Shown here one piece after another: positions 50,191-62,243 of a stretch of 64,000 nt of DNA (its first letter is position 1; the number at the start of each line of letters is the position of its first letter). The DNA is from Nymphalis io. Taxonomy: Eukaryota; Arthropoda; Insecta; Lepidoptera; Nymphalidae. The position numbers were made by a program, and so were the translations under genes. The notes below the pieces were generated by a model. The model saw only the letters and a program-made list of their open reading frames with translations, had not been told where the DNA came from and ran no database searches. The DNA lies in contig NC_065903.1 of assembly GCF_905147045.1 (NCBI RefSeq), positions 1,240,001 to 1,304,000 of the forward strand, given 5' to 3'.

Positions 50191-51214
50191 GCTATAAACT
50201 CAAGAAATATACAAGAAATGTCACCAAACAAGAAATGTCACCATGAACAGAAACAACAAATGAAAAAAAACTTACTACAAATATTTCACATTCCTCTATT
50301 AAAGTACTTTAGTTCGAGTCAAGTTTTTATTCGCGCGCTATAAAAATGTTACTCAAAAAGTCGATGTTCACAAATAAGGATAACAATTCAAGATAGGTAC
50401 TTATCTGCCTTCATAGAATGTTCTAGAACACAAAAAATTAACAGTTACAAGGTTCATTAACGGTTTACATAGTATCTATAGAAGTATTTTTTTTATATTA
50501 TATAGGTTAATACTAAAGACCCATTAGTATTAGCATAAGTCGAAGTGGAATAGACTATTCATATTAATCATTTAAAAACTTTCGTTAACAATTTTTTTTA
50601 AACGCACATTAAAATTCAAATTTTGTTCGACTTTTAAAAGTAAAGTTATGTATTTGTTGTATATATATGAATAATAGTATTCAAGTGAACTCTTATTTAA
50701 AATTAGAAAGAGATGAAGAAACGAAATGAAAATAATATGTAATGTATGCCCTATTTTATATGACACATATATACGTAGATATAACGATTTGAAATAACAT
50801 CAAAGATATCCATTTATCATTAAAGTAAGTAAAAAGCATTCAGAAGCCTTATACATGCAGTTTTTGTTAAGTCATATGCACAGCGGATGCGCAGACGCAG
50901 CCGAGTAGAAGGCAATTACTGGCATCCTGACCAGGTGGTTACTCAACTTGCATGGTTAGTATTATACAAAACGCGATTTTTTACTTACATCATTGTTTTA
51001 TTAAAAATAAAATAAGAAACAGGTATCATGGGTATAAATAAGTTATCGGAGCTTAAATATAAATGATACTTAATCGTGCAATTTATTATTTTTTAATAAT
51101 ATAGTATTTAGATCAATATAATGTAAACTACCACACTAAAATTAATTATTCTTCTAGAGAAATTGATAAACACGAGCAGTATATAAAAACTTTTTGCACT
51201 GTTTCTATCTTCTT
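50191..51214. other. Non-coding stretch with GC-richer patch
   Basis: CAGCGGATGCGCAGACGCAG .. CATCCTGACCAGGTGG (50881-50938) stands out from AT-rich flanks but opens no convincing exon on either strand. Confidence 0.35.
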
Positions 51215-51455
51215 TTTTTTATTGTATTAGGTAGAATTGGCCACCACATTGAACCACCAGTTGATAAGTCACCACCACCCATAGACGTTAGTGATGTACG
51301 AAATATTAACTATTCCCTACATCGTCAACGCGCTACTTGGGGAACTAAGATGCTATGTCGCCTGTGCCTGTAGTCGCACTCATTCACTCTTCAAGCCGCA
51401 ACACAAAAATACTAAATATTGCTATTTGAGGGTAAATTATCTATCATTGCATCCT
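51215..51455 (-). mobile_element. SINE-C, degenerate
   Basis: T-run, AAGTCACCACCACCCATAGA, TGGGGAACTAAGATGCTATG and CTTCAAGCCGCAACACAAAA follow the family. Confidence 0.7.
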
Positions 51456-52784
51456 TAACAGCAAAGTGATCGCTTCTATAAAAAATCGTACTACATTTAT
51501 TAAATCGTGTTATAGATTAAATATACAAAATTATTTTCATTCAAATTACGTAATTTTTAACAGTTATTTGAATCTATGTAAGAATGTACATAAAAGTTAT
51601 TAGTTACAAAGAAAAGTAATTATAATTGCAACGGTTCACGGACTATATTCGTTTGAAAGCTGTCTTGTCTATCAAAACAAGATTACCTTGTCGACATTGT
51701 GAAATATCTGCTGCAGAGAGGTAAAAGTCTACAGTCTAGACAGATGTTTGAATTTCCTTTAAGTTTAACAAATTTTTTTAAATCTCCTTGACACGTTTCT
51801 CACAAAGTAATATAATTATGGTAGATTACGATTTCAGATAAATTTACTGTCGTTGAGATTAAAGTTCGGTCGTAGGCTGTATGGTGCAATGTTCAAGACG
51901 AAAAAATTAAAAAAAATGAAATTACATCATAGTCTGAGCGAATTTTGTGCATTCATAATTACAAAAAAATTAACAAGTATTTTGAACAGCTATTTTAAAT
52001 TTGGAATTTAATTCATTTGATTACGATATCTCTTGGGAATTACAGTTCCATTTATGAATTATAAACATTTAAAATTTAAATGGACTGGTTTTCTCTTAAT
52101 AAGTAGCCATGTGTTTCTATTTTGAAATATTGACAATGTTTGCCTTTATCTATAATGGTCGACTAAACTCACAATATTAAATTTTGCGAGCCCGTTACAT
52201 AATTATTACCCTTTGACACGTTGTGTAAGTTACGGAAGTGTTTAAAATAGACTATTTTTTATTACAATAATACCGATTTGTTTTACAAATCATGTCTTAA
52301 ACATATATGTTGCTATCTCTTTCGCAATTTTGAAGAACAGACCATGTCAAATATTTTTGTCTAATCAAAATTAAATCTTAATTTAAAATACATTAGATCG
52401 AATTTCAAACATATGTAAATATATCGTGCATTGTGAGCTAGATTGGCTTATATTATAAATGGCATTTGATATTATTTCGCCACAATCCGTTTCTTATTCC
52501 CGAGGGATGGTAGACAAAACGTGTGGACCTTAATCGATTCGATTCCATTTGAGGAAGTCGCAGGTGGATACTAGTGCTATATACCTGATATAGTAAATTT
52601 ATATACACAAGTGAAGTGACATACTGAGCTGACGCGAGATGAAAATCTTGTTTCTATAATTGCAATAGTTCGTTCACCTTTGACACCGAAACACAACATT
52701 ACAAAACGCTGCCGCTTGAATAATAGTAGACTATATTTATAAAAATACGCTAATTTATAATTCGTGTCAAATATGTTTTATTAT
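51456..52784. other. Unique non-coding stretch
   Basis: 1.3 kb, AT-rich, no repeat or exon recognised on either strand. Confidence 0.45.
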
Positions 52785-52992
52785 ATTGAGACGGTATGGC
52801 CCAGAGGATAGAAGACGAATCTTAAATGACGATTCCAAATTCAAATCCAGAATGAGTTATTGAATGTCATGCGCTTAATTTGTTTTTATAATTTATCTCG
52901 TGCTTGGCGTTGAAGGAAAACATCGTGAGGAAACCTGAACGTGGCGTGCGTGGAGTAAGTCCCATCTATGGGACACATATAGGCTGTCACTT
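52785..52992 (+). mobile_element. SINE-A, degenerate
   Basis: GGTATGGCCCAGAGGATAGA head, TTGAAGGAAAACATCGTGAG body, GGGACACATATAGGCTGTCA tail; centre deleted. Confidence 0.75.
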
Positions 52993-53017
52993 TACTTTTT
53001 TACTTTTATTGTTTTTT

Positions 53018-53135
53018 TTATTTGGGACATTATTCACAAACGTCCATCTGATCCCAAACTAAGCAGATCTTGTACTATGGAAGCCAGATAACTATAATAT
53101 ACTACACATACTACTTTTCTTATTAAATATGCGTA
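53018..53135 (-). mobile_element. SINE-B, 3' half
   Basis: TTTGGGACATTATTCACAAA, TCTGATCCCAAACTAAGCAG and CTACACATACTACTTTTC match the end of SINE-B; head lost. Confidence 0.75.
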
Positions 53136-53137
53136 TA

Positions 53138-53235
53138 CTAATATAATAAAGCCGAATGATTTGTTTGTTTTTTTTTGTTTGAACAAGTAATCGCTGTAAC
53201 TACCGGTCGAATTATTATAAATATATATATCCTAT
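53138..53235 (+). repeat. ACTAATATA-type repeat fragment
   Basis: TATACTAATATAATAAAGCC, then GAACAAGTAATCGCTGTAAC and TACCGGTCGAATT follow a common lepidopteran repeat. Confidence 0.45.
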
Positions 53236-55132
53236 CCTATTGAATTTACTGTTATATATCTTATAGTATCAATATTGTCCTTGAGTGCAGTAAGAAATTT
53301 ATTTATTTATTTATTTAAAGAGATTTCTTACTTTACTTCTTATTTAAACGTTTTCTGTCTAAAACAAACTATTTTATAAATATAATAAATTAAGCATATT
53401 GTAGGATTGTAATTTCGTGAATATTCACTGTAATGTTTGTTATTAGAGTATATCTAATTAGTTAGGTTCGGTTCCTTTCGATCCATATGATTAATAATTC
53501 GTTATGGTAACTTTATCGAAAAATATAATTATGTAATTTCTGTTAAAAAAAAAAAAACTAAAATGTCATTTTTGAAAATCGAATTAAGTCAATCACTTTT
53601 AGGTTCGAATCATTCAACCGTCTAGATCGTTTAGTCAATGTTTTAATCATTTAAAATCTAGGCGTTAAATTAATTGTCAAAACTCCCTTAATAAGCTTTA
53701 CTGCTCTAACCTTTTGCACTAGTACCCTTAGTTCAAAATGGCGAATAGATCCCATTATTACAATTGCATTTTTAATTTGAAACATTTGAAACAAATCAGA
53801 TTTCTACTAAGCATTATTATTTTGTATTTTTTAAATTACAAATAATCATTTCGAAGTTCTTAATTTACAAGAATTTAATTAAAAAGTAACATAATTAAAA
53901 AGTAAAAACGTTTTTCGAATCAAACAAAAGAAGTCGGCTAATTTCCATTGCATTGATATGTTTATTTGCGAATATCAAAAACACTAGACTAAATTAAAAA
54001 AAGACTAGACATTTTAGTCCATAAACTGAATAAATTCCATAAATAGAGCGTTCAAAGTCACCGCCCGCAAAACGTAATGCAACTTCGATATTAACAAGAG
54101 TCCAACACGGAACATCCGAATGGAATTCGAGCTAAACTATGTAGCTTTAAGCAAATGAGACATCCGGGTGACTCAGGCGCACCAAAATACTCTGTTACCG
54201 TTTAAAACGGATCTTCCACGTGATATATAGTTCTGTATATCACGATAAGTCACAGTAAACGTACATTAAAATTTTATTATCAGCTGATATTTTAGTTGCA
54301 CCGACATTGTATTTAGCAATATAATAAAAAAACAATGTAGTTTAATCGACAGTACGACGAGTAAAGAATCGAAAAATTAAGTTCGAAATTTAATAATTCA
54401 ATTAATAAAAAACGAAAGCTTTTGTTTTTTTTATTCACTTCATATTACACTGTTATAATGAGCATAAGAAAGCAAAATGATATTTTAATATGCCTGTATT
54501 ATATTTCCTTTGACATAGACAATATGCTCTGATGAGTTTGAAAGTGGAACTACTAGGCGTCATATAATTTTTCTTTTAAAGAATATCCTTTTTAATATTC
54601 GTTATGAAATAAAAAAAAATGTTAATTTACATTTTAAAAGATCTTGAATATGAAATATAATTAAAAAAACATCTATGTTATTTGAATAAAGAATACTTTA
54701 TTTTTATATATTTTTGTCCAGTGAACTTAAATCCTACGCCGAACTCAAAATACTCAAACGGTTTCATGTCTGACGATGGTCTACTGCGTTTAGTAATCAA
54801 TCATTCTTAATGAATTTGCTGTAACGCTCATTTGTGATAAATAATATTGCAACATACTTTATTCATTTATTAATGACAGCAATATAAATTAATTTATAAA
54901 TATTTTACCTTAAATCGTTATTATTGTGACGAAATTTTATCATTAACGAGATTTTGAAATTGTAATTTATTAATTTAGAATATATAACTTAAATTTAATA
55001 TAAATTGACTGAATTAAATATAAATGAATAACGTTTAAATTGATTTTACATCGATTAACAAACATTTCGTATTAAATTACAATCACCAGTTAAACTATTT
55101 ATATAATTCACGTTACATTTGAGCTTCATACG
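53236..55132. other. Unique non-coding stretch with a GC-richer patch
   Basis: About 1.9 kb without recognisable mobile DNA. A GC-richer patch at 54055-54215 and a 9-bp stem around GTTCTG (CGTGATATA/TATATCACG, 54219-54245) stand out; no exon reads through. Confidence 0.4.
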
Positions 55133-55294
55133 ATGCGGACCATCTGTGGGACGCTATTTATGCTAAATTTAATCAACTCAAACGCTATATGCAGTTTGCG
55201 ATTACAACAGCTGAGAGATTTCGATCAGGTAAAATTTGAATATGTAATAAAACTTAAAACTGTTTTCGGATTCAAAGGGACATTTGTACAGTAG
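55133..55294 (+). other. Small ORF / possible exon, 53 codons
   Basis: ATG at 55133 opens MRTICGTLFMLNLINSNAIC, then SLRLQQLRDFDQ up to a GT (CAG|GTAAAATT), or 53 codons to a TAG if unspliced. The N-terminus could be a weak signal peptide. A second frame is also open over the same 97 nt (DADHLWDAIYAKFNQLKRYM ...) and looks equally protein-like. GC is clearly above the flanks. No homologue recognised; it may be a remnant. Confidence 0.2.
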
Positions 55295-55329
55295 CTATTT
55301 TTATTTTTATTTGTATATATTTAGATATA

Positions 55330-55592
55330 ATAATAATAATAATATCCTGGGACATTTTTTACACACGGCCATCTGATCCCAAATTAAGCTTGTACAAAGC
55401 TTGTGCTATGGAAACCAGACAACTGATATAAATATACTACTTTTCTTTTATAAATACATACTTATATAGATAATTACACCCAGACTCGGTACAAATAGAC
55501 ATGTTCATGCACACAAATGTCTGTCCTGGGTGAGAATCGAACCCACAACCTTCGGCGTGAAAGGTAAGTATCTACCAACCACGCCAACCGAC
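55330..55592 (-). mobile_element. SINE-B, full length
   Basis: ATT tail (TAATAATAATAATAATATCC), body, B box (AGAATCGAACCC on plus), head to CACGCCAACCGACAAG. Confidence 0.9.
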
Positions 55593-56662
55593 AAGTCTGT
55601 TCAAAGATATTTAATGTGTTAACAAATTAAAAAAAAATACACCGGAAACAATATAGTTTAATTTATTACTACTTAATATAATTAGAATTTAATTGTTGAG
55701 AAGTAAAACATCGCAAGAGTATTTATCCCTGGAATTTCAAATATATTTAGGTTTCATAGACAGACAAAATTTTATCTAAAAATTAATCCTTTTTTATCAA
55801 TTACAATATTCGTTTTTATATAGATTCGATTTTTTTAAACATCGATATAATTTACATTAACTTTTTTTTCGATATGTTTTTTGTGAATTATTATTATAAA
55901 TACGTAACATGTGATATTAATATAGAAAATGATATACAAACAAGACTTTAATTGTAAGAAACATAGTATTGATAATATAAATTTATATTCGATACAAAGA
56001 TCGAAATTAAAAAGAAATTAGCAAGGCGATTCATATAATTCAATTATTAATTATTCCGAAAAAGTTGAATTATAATTTGGAATTCATAAGAAAAAAGTAC
56101 CCAAAAGAGACATAAAATTAATTTCGAATTTCAAAAGTCATATAATAAGTTTTTATTTTTATTAATAAAATTATTTCTATTTCGAAATTCGAATAGTATC
56201 AAAGTTGACTACGTCAGAATAAATTACAATACACTTCCAATATTTCTTTGTACACCTTACCATATAACACGAGGTACATAATTAATAAACAAAAGGTTTG
56301 TATGGACAAAACGCAGTGTTTGCTAAGGTTTATATCCGCAAGCACAAACCTCGAACCCCTTGATGACAAATAACCTTTGATATTTCATTTAATAAAAAGT
56401 ATTTATGTTTCACAGAGTTACCTAACGTTACTCTCGGCGACACGAGCCTCTCATCAAAGGCCTTTGACTAACGTACTCCTATTTACATCATAGTAGGATG
56501 GAAGCGATTATAAATTCTATGAAACATTTTGTAATAACTAAATACACACAATTCGTCATAAGATTGTATTTAAAGCGTAACAGTCAATGGTACTGGTAAT
56601 TAAGAAAACATTATTGTAGATTATATAACTTTCAAAATGTTAACATTTTTTAAAGGATTTTT
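55593..56662. other. Unique non-coding stretch
   Basis: AT-rich; three TCF-like CTTTGA words between 56373 and 56469, two forming ATCAAAGGCCTTTGA. No repeat recognised. Confidence 0.4.
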
Positions 56663-56895
56663 TTATTGAAATCTGGAGCCACCTGATTGTAAAGGATCAA
56701 CACCGATTACAGACATTGACACTATTAGAAATATGAACTATTCCTTAGATCGCTAAAGCACCACCAACCTTGGGAACTAAGAAGTTATACTGACTCACTC
56801 AACTTTCACACTGGAACGCAAAAATTATAAGCATTGGTTTTTGGAGGTAGAATTCGTGATGACTGCGTGTTACCTATCAAACTAGCCCCTACATA
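56663..56895 (-). mobile_element. SINE-C, degenerate
   Basis: GAGCCACCTGATTGTAAAGG, ACCAACCTTGGGAACTAAGA, GAGGTAGAATTCGTGATGAC; old copy. Confidence 0.7.
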
Positions 56896-58149
56896 CCATA
56901 AAGATAGTCGTCACCTTGCGATTTCAATCTTAGGTTAAATCCCGACCCCTTGGGCTATTGTCACTCTAAGAAGTTATACGCTTATAAAGAAATATTAGTA
57001 ATTCCTAAAAATGGGTAATGGTATTAATAGACAGCATCAATTACGAAATTTCAGTATTATAATTTCAATTCATTTCGATAGCAATTGTTTTTGCTTGCGA
57101 CTTCTTAATTACTGTGTCCCTGTTGTTATCCTTGAAAAACGTTTTAATGCAAATTTTTAAATAATAAAAAACGATTAAAAAAATAATAATTAATCAATTT
57201 GTAAAGAATTTAACAATGAAATGTTAAGCATGTATAATTTCCTTAACAAAGGAACGTGTGAAGAAACATAATTGCATTGTATACAAAAATCTCATAATGG
57301 CGTATATATTGGAATTATAGGCTATGTTCACAGAAATCTCAAGTGTAATATGTGGAAGTGTATCCTCTAAGCAGAGCTGTCTACATATGCTAGTTTTTAA
57401 AAAACGCATGTTATGTCAATAAGGCTCTATAAATAGAACACGAGAATATTATTCAAAGATAACGTGAATCTTATACAAAAGAAACGGTTCAAATCTTGCG
57501 ATTGGTCGATAAAAACATTTTGTGCTCATCGCTCAAAAGATTGGATATTTAATTCATGATGATTCCGAACTGCTTTGTCTTTACCTATTTACTTATTGCA
57601 ATTTTTATTAAAAAAAACACTTACCCTTAGTGTTGGTCAGAGCCAAGACAGCTCAGTATATACAAAAATAAGCTTAAGCCGTGGGTTATCAGAGGAAATA
57701 TATACCTATTTTTCTACAAAAATATCCTTTAATTGAGTACGCTTTCATAAGCATATTTGTAGTTTCATTTTACAGGATTATATTAAATGTAAAACTACCT
57801 GATTGGTAATATTGTTTCTACATAGTGGAATTTATATTTAAACCTTTCTCCTCAAAATAACATGAGATCTAGCTATCTTCACCCAACTATGTACTTAATG
57901 TGTAAATATGATGCAGTAATATAAAAGGACTACATTATCTTAAAGCAAATCACTCGTAAGTCGTATTATGTCTGAGTAATCTTAGATGTAGGTCTCATTA
58001 TCTTGCACGATAAGACACGATGCGACCGAAATGAACCAGATAACTTCATTGCGATAAAAATATTTAGATCAGTATCGTTACACACATTATTGACCTGGAA
58101 ATGTTTATTAAGTCGGGTTTTTGATCTTTGGGAAGTAGAAACAAGCCTT
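56896..58149. other. Non-coding stretch, nothing recognised
   Basis: AT-rich; a SINE-A head relic (GAGCCAAGACAGCTCAGTA) near 57640. The minus 61-codon ORF at 57224 shows no domain. Confidence 0.4.
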
Positions 58150-58372
58150 CTGATGACGATTATCGATTTTGGCCACGGCGGCCAATTTCAGGAGAGATTC
58201 ACCAACTGCGCAGGAAATATTATAATGCGCAAGTATGTGCGCAAACACAGATGCACTCTCTATTCCCTCACTCCGATGAGACGGCAATTCGACACAACCG
58301 GAAAGAATTTATATGCAGGACCAACGGCTGTACGTTCCGAAGGACGGGAATTTACACAGTTCCAACTGAATT
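58150..58372 (-). mobile_element. SINE-D, headless
   Basis: TTTTGGCCACGGCGGCCAAT, AATGCGCAAGTATGTGCGCA, GACACAACCGGAAAGAATTT and ACCAACGGCTGTACGTTCC; the tRNA-like head is missing. Two ORFs across it are shadows. Confidence 0.8.
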
Positions 58373-59204
58373 AAAATGAATTGAAATTATACTGGCTCCT
58401 CATCGGACTGGATAATGGATGATCAAAATTGCATTGCATTTGGCAAAAAATGTCATCTTTCAAAAAACATAACATACCAAATAAACAAATGAAAATGGTA
58501 CACCGTCTAACTGAATAAATAAGAACTCGAGATAAAAGCGTTACATAATTTATATTACATAGTTATTTCAATTGACAACAATAAGGAAATGACTCGAAGA
58601 TTAGCAAAGAACCATTTAACGCCATGATAAGATAAAATTTATGCAAGAATCTTAGGATTTGGTAAGAAAACCTGATGGAATTACTATTGGAATTACTATT
58701 CCATCAGTCAGCAAAAACGTATCTTAGTCAGCATCAGGTGATGACGTTAAAACTTGCCTTGCATCTTACTTTACTTTCTTTTATATAGGAAGAAATATGA
58801 TGAAAAAAGCATTTCAAAGACAAAATTTTCCATTTACAATACGATAAACGGAAGTGAATTACTTTTTACTTTATACGGACATACAATTGGCAATCAGTTG
58901 ATCCATTTCAAAGCTTACCTTACCTTTACCTTAGCTGTTATAAATAATTTAAAAAAATGTGGTTGGTGGGTTGGGTATCAAACGCTATAATATTTTTTAT
59001 TATAATTGTTTAACGAAATGTTTATCACATGAAGTGTTGAGTTATTAGCATCTTGCACATTTCGATCTGAATTCCTTTAATTATGATCGAGTTCATTGAA
59101 CTAACATAGATTATAAAATAAAATATCACGGTTGTTATATTATTGTTTGACGTACGTATATGCTATTTGTTCGGCGCGGTTGTTGACACTTGTTAAAAAT
59201 TATT
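58373..59204. other. Non-coding stretch with a small hairpin
   Basis: CTGATGGAAT and ATTCCATCAG pair around an ATTACTATTGGAATTACT tandem at 58671-58706. Otherwise AT-rich; the 78-codon ORF at 58754 is not recognised. Confidence 0.4.
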
Positions 59205-59502
59205 TTTTTTTTTTTTTATATAGAAAAGGAAGGCGGACGAGCATATGGGCCACCTGATGGTAAGTGGTCACCAACGCTCTTAGACATTGGCATTGTAAGA
59301 AATGTCAACCATCGCTTACATATCCAATGCGCCACCAACCTTGGGAACTAAGATTTTATGTCCCTTGTGCCTGTAATTACACTGGCTCACTCACCCTTCA
59401 AACCGGAACACAACAATATCAAGTATTGCTGTTTTGCGGTAGAATATCTGATGAGTGGGTGGTACCTACCCAGACGAGCTTGCACAAAGCCCTACCACCA
59501 GT
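59205..59502 (-). mobile_element. SINE-C, full length
   Basis: T-run, AAAAGGAAGGCGGACGAGCA through GAGCTTGCACAAAGCCCTAC to CACCAGT; very well preserved. The 110-codon ORF over it is a shadow. Confidence 0.92.
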
Positions 59503-60259
59503 GAAATTTGAAAAAAATTGCTCTGACGGCGTGGTTTGCATCGTGATGTTATATAGATTACAAGCTTTCAACTGTATTGTAACGCAAGGGATGTGATGTT
59601 AGGTATAAAAAAGTCCTCCATACCAAAGCTTGCTATGTACTATATCAAATTAGATTCAGTCGTGAAAGCGTAACTAACAGACACATAAATAGGAACTTTT
59701 CCATTTATAATATTATTATAGATAACTTTTTTCAATATATATGCTGTGTAACGTGAAATTATTTCTCAAATCGAACTAGTAGATCTTCAAATTAGTGCAT
59801 TAACAAAATTAGTATATTTTTTATTCATAATTTTGTAAAATTAGTATATTTTTTATTCATAATTTTTTTAATTATTGATCAATATTGGATCATAATTACG
59901 TTCAGAAACGTCGAAGCTACAATAGTGGCTTAGAATGTCGTTATACAGAACTAATTCCAAAATCAAAATGTAAATAAAATTCCATTAATAAAAAAAATCT
60001 TTTAAAAACCGTAAATAATTTCAAATGATATCGAAAAAGTTTTTATATTATTGTTAAATTTATAGACACCGTAACGACAACACACACGTATCATAAATAA
60101 TCAATTAATTCATATTTTTGGTTACGCATATCTGTGGGAACCAAGTAGCCTCATTGACTCCAATGTTGCGTTAGTACAAAATAATCTCATTGTCTTCGAA
60201 ACAATGATCGTGGTTTACATTTTTATTGCAAATCTATTGTTAAATCATTTCTTGACTCG
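59503..60259. other. Non-coding stretch
   Basis: Holds the 32-bp tandem duplication (59805-59868); otherwise AT-rich sequence upstream of the candidate promoter at 60.3 kb. Confidence 0.45.
59805..59868. repeat. Two-copy tandem duplication, 32-bp unit
   Basis: AAAATTAGTATATTTTTTAT followed by TCATAATTTTGT occurs twice in direct tandem with near identity: a recent local duplication. Confidence 0.85.
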
Positions 60260-60553
60260 CAATTAGTTTGCCACGGTATCGAACCACGGTTGGTCGTGTT
60301 AAACCGAAGGGGCAAAAAATCCGAGTGAAATTCTTCGTTGAAAAAACCGAACCGATTTTTTTATTAGTTTTTGTGTTGTGTTGACGTTTTTGTGCGAGCG
60401 TTTTCGAGTTGGATATTTTAACGCGTCAATGAAGGTTATTCTCACTTGAGAATGTTCAAATTTTAAAATAAACTAAATTTTAAATTCTAAGTTTTCATGA
60501 AGTGATATTGTCGTTAATGTTCTATTGTTGTTTGTTTTAAAATAATAATTGAA
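60260..60553 (+). promoter_or_regulatory. Probable promoter / 5' UTR region of the 60.5 kb exon
   Basis: A CG-richer stretch (CCACGGTATCGAACCACGG, GTGCGAGCGTTTTCGAG, ACGCGTC) upstream of the candidate start ATG, with T/G-rich sequence around 60360-60400. No TATA box. The exact start site cannot be set by eye; initiation between 60300 and 60420 would give a 130-250 nt leader. Confidence 0.3.
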
Positions 60554-60667
60554 ATGCGTAGACACGTTTACAACCATATGCACGGTTTGGACGAGTCGGA
60601 ATGTTACGGGTCTAGAGAATTCCAAAGTTTGAGGCGTGAATCTAAAATGTTTCTATTTGGGAGATCG
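60554..60667 (+). CDS. Candidate first coding exon (38 codons) of an unidentified plus-strand gene
   Basis: Begins GAAATGCG after an in-frame stop near 60519 and runs 38 codons to AGATCG|GTAAGTTTCG, a consensus donor, phase 0. The peptide reads MRRHVYNHMHGLDESECYGS then REFQSLRRESKMFLFGRS: basic and polar, no signal peptide, no membrane segment. GC and codon use are higher than the AT-rich surroundings. No family recognised. Downstream exons are not visible before 64000, so the gene probably runs off the right edge. Confidence 0.55.
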
Positions 60668-61696
60668 GTAAGTTTCGAATTTTAAAATAAGAATACAAAT
60701 CATTCATTTAAACTTGCCCATTTGAGTTAAAATTATGTATTGTAATTATATATATGAACATAATATTCTAAAACCAGATTGAGCCTATTTATATTAAACA
60801 TCAGGGATAGGTGCGCCTACGCATATATATGCGCAATTTTCTTTAGTTTTTTGGTCTTTTCATATCAGTAGAATCAACACTTCCAATCGTTGATTACTTT
60901 AGATTTATTTTTCTTTGTTCATTGAAGATTCAAATTGCTTGTAAGGCCTTTATTGAAGGAAGTATTTATATTATCGTTTTTAAGTAAATGAAATAAAATA
61001 ATAGTTTTTGATAATCATATATATACAATTGGAACCCGTTATTTATAATATTCTTGTAAATGTTTTAATTTCTAATAAGATACATAATAAAAGATAAGTC
61101 ACGTCTTATAAATATAATAAGAAAATTATTTACACGTAATATTAGGAGTGAATTTAGTTTTACTTATAGTTACTCGCCTATTATAGTATAAATGTGAATT
61201 GGAGTATATAAATATGTATATATTTGTCTTCAGTGAACACGCCTAAACAACGTGGAATATACATATAAGTATATTAGTTTGTAATAGGGATATGATGTAC
61301 ATAGTCGTATTTATTTATATTTGTTAATAATTTATGTTTTAATCAGATTAGTGTTAGAAACGTTTCACGTGAACGTTACGCATCGTAACGTATTTAAATT
61401 CTCAGATTATTATATACATTTTTAACTCTACGCGTCATATGAGCTCTCATTTTAAAAGTGATTTTAAATCCTTTATCACAATGTATTACCAAAAAACCGT
61501 CTGAGACAATTCTAACGAAGACTGACTTGAAGGATTTAATGTTTTTTACGGCCCTGAGTCCTATTTTGATCAGCATCATAGTACTTTCACAGTATCAAAT
61601 AATCGTAGTGTTACCAGGATTTAATAACTTTACAGCAGTACTATAAAGCTTTTATATGCGTGTAATGATTAAATGAATAATGCGAACAAATCGCGT
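60668..61696. other. Candidate intron of the plus-strand gene
   Basis: Begins GTAAGTTTCG. AT-rich, apart from a CpG-containing cluster (61358-61392: AACGTTTCACGTGAACGTT and GTTACGCATCGTAAC). A 61-codon minus ORF (61394-61579) has a natural composition but no recognised domain. Confidence 0.35.
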
Positions 61697-61912
61697 TATT
61701 TTTTTTAATGCAATAGATACACAGGTAATTGGTCCCCACCTCCCATAAACATAGGCACTGTTAGAAATATCAATACTCCACTAAATTTGGGAACTAAGAT
61801 ATTATGACCCGTGTGCCCGTAATTACCCTGGCTCTTACTCACCCTTTAAACCGATGCATAAACATACTATGTATTGCTATTTGCCGGTAGAATATTTGAA
61901 GATGGTAGCACA
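61697..61912 (-). mobile_element. SINE-C, degenerate
   Basis: T-run, CATAAACATAGGCACTGTTA, ATTTGGGAACTAAGATATTA and TTGCCGGTAGAATATTTGAA. Confidence 0.7.
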
Positions 61913-62243
61913 TATAGTTGATTTTCTTTTCAGTAGAGTGTAACCATTTACTAACAAGTTTGCTTCTTAACTAAATTCTTGAATTGTAATTGCAAAAAAT
62001 ACTTTAACAGAAGCGCATGATTACTACATTGTAATTACATATTATATATAAATAAAAAAAAAAAACTTTATTTATAAATGAAATGGAGATAATTACCATT
62101 ATTTACTCACTCGTTAGCAATTAACCCCAAAACTGTATTTAATTTTATAATCAAAATAACTTATACGCAATTAATTCTACAAGGAGGTTGTCTGTAAATT
62201 ATACTGTTAAATTCATTAGGTAATAGGTTCTTATAAATCTGTA
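61913..62243. other. Non-coding stretch, nothing recognised
   Basis: AT-rich, no element recognised. Confidence 0.45.

Noticed and set aside
54055..54245. GC-richer patch as a first exon or promoter of the cyclase
   Set aside because: No open frame with a donor on minus and no clear initiator; recorded only as a patch.
1482..55592. tRNA-like sequences with A and B boxes at many places
   Set aside because: They are the heads of SINE-A, -B and -D; bodies and tails follow at every copy and no complete acceptor-stem pairing was seen, so none is called a tRNA gene.
61394..61579. 61-codon minus ORF with natural-looking composition
   Set aside because: No splice-bounded exon structure, no recognised domain and a competing ORF on the other strand.
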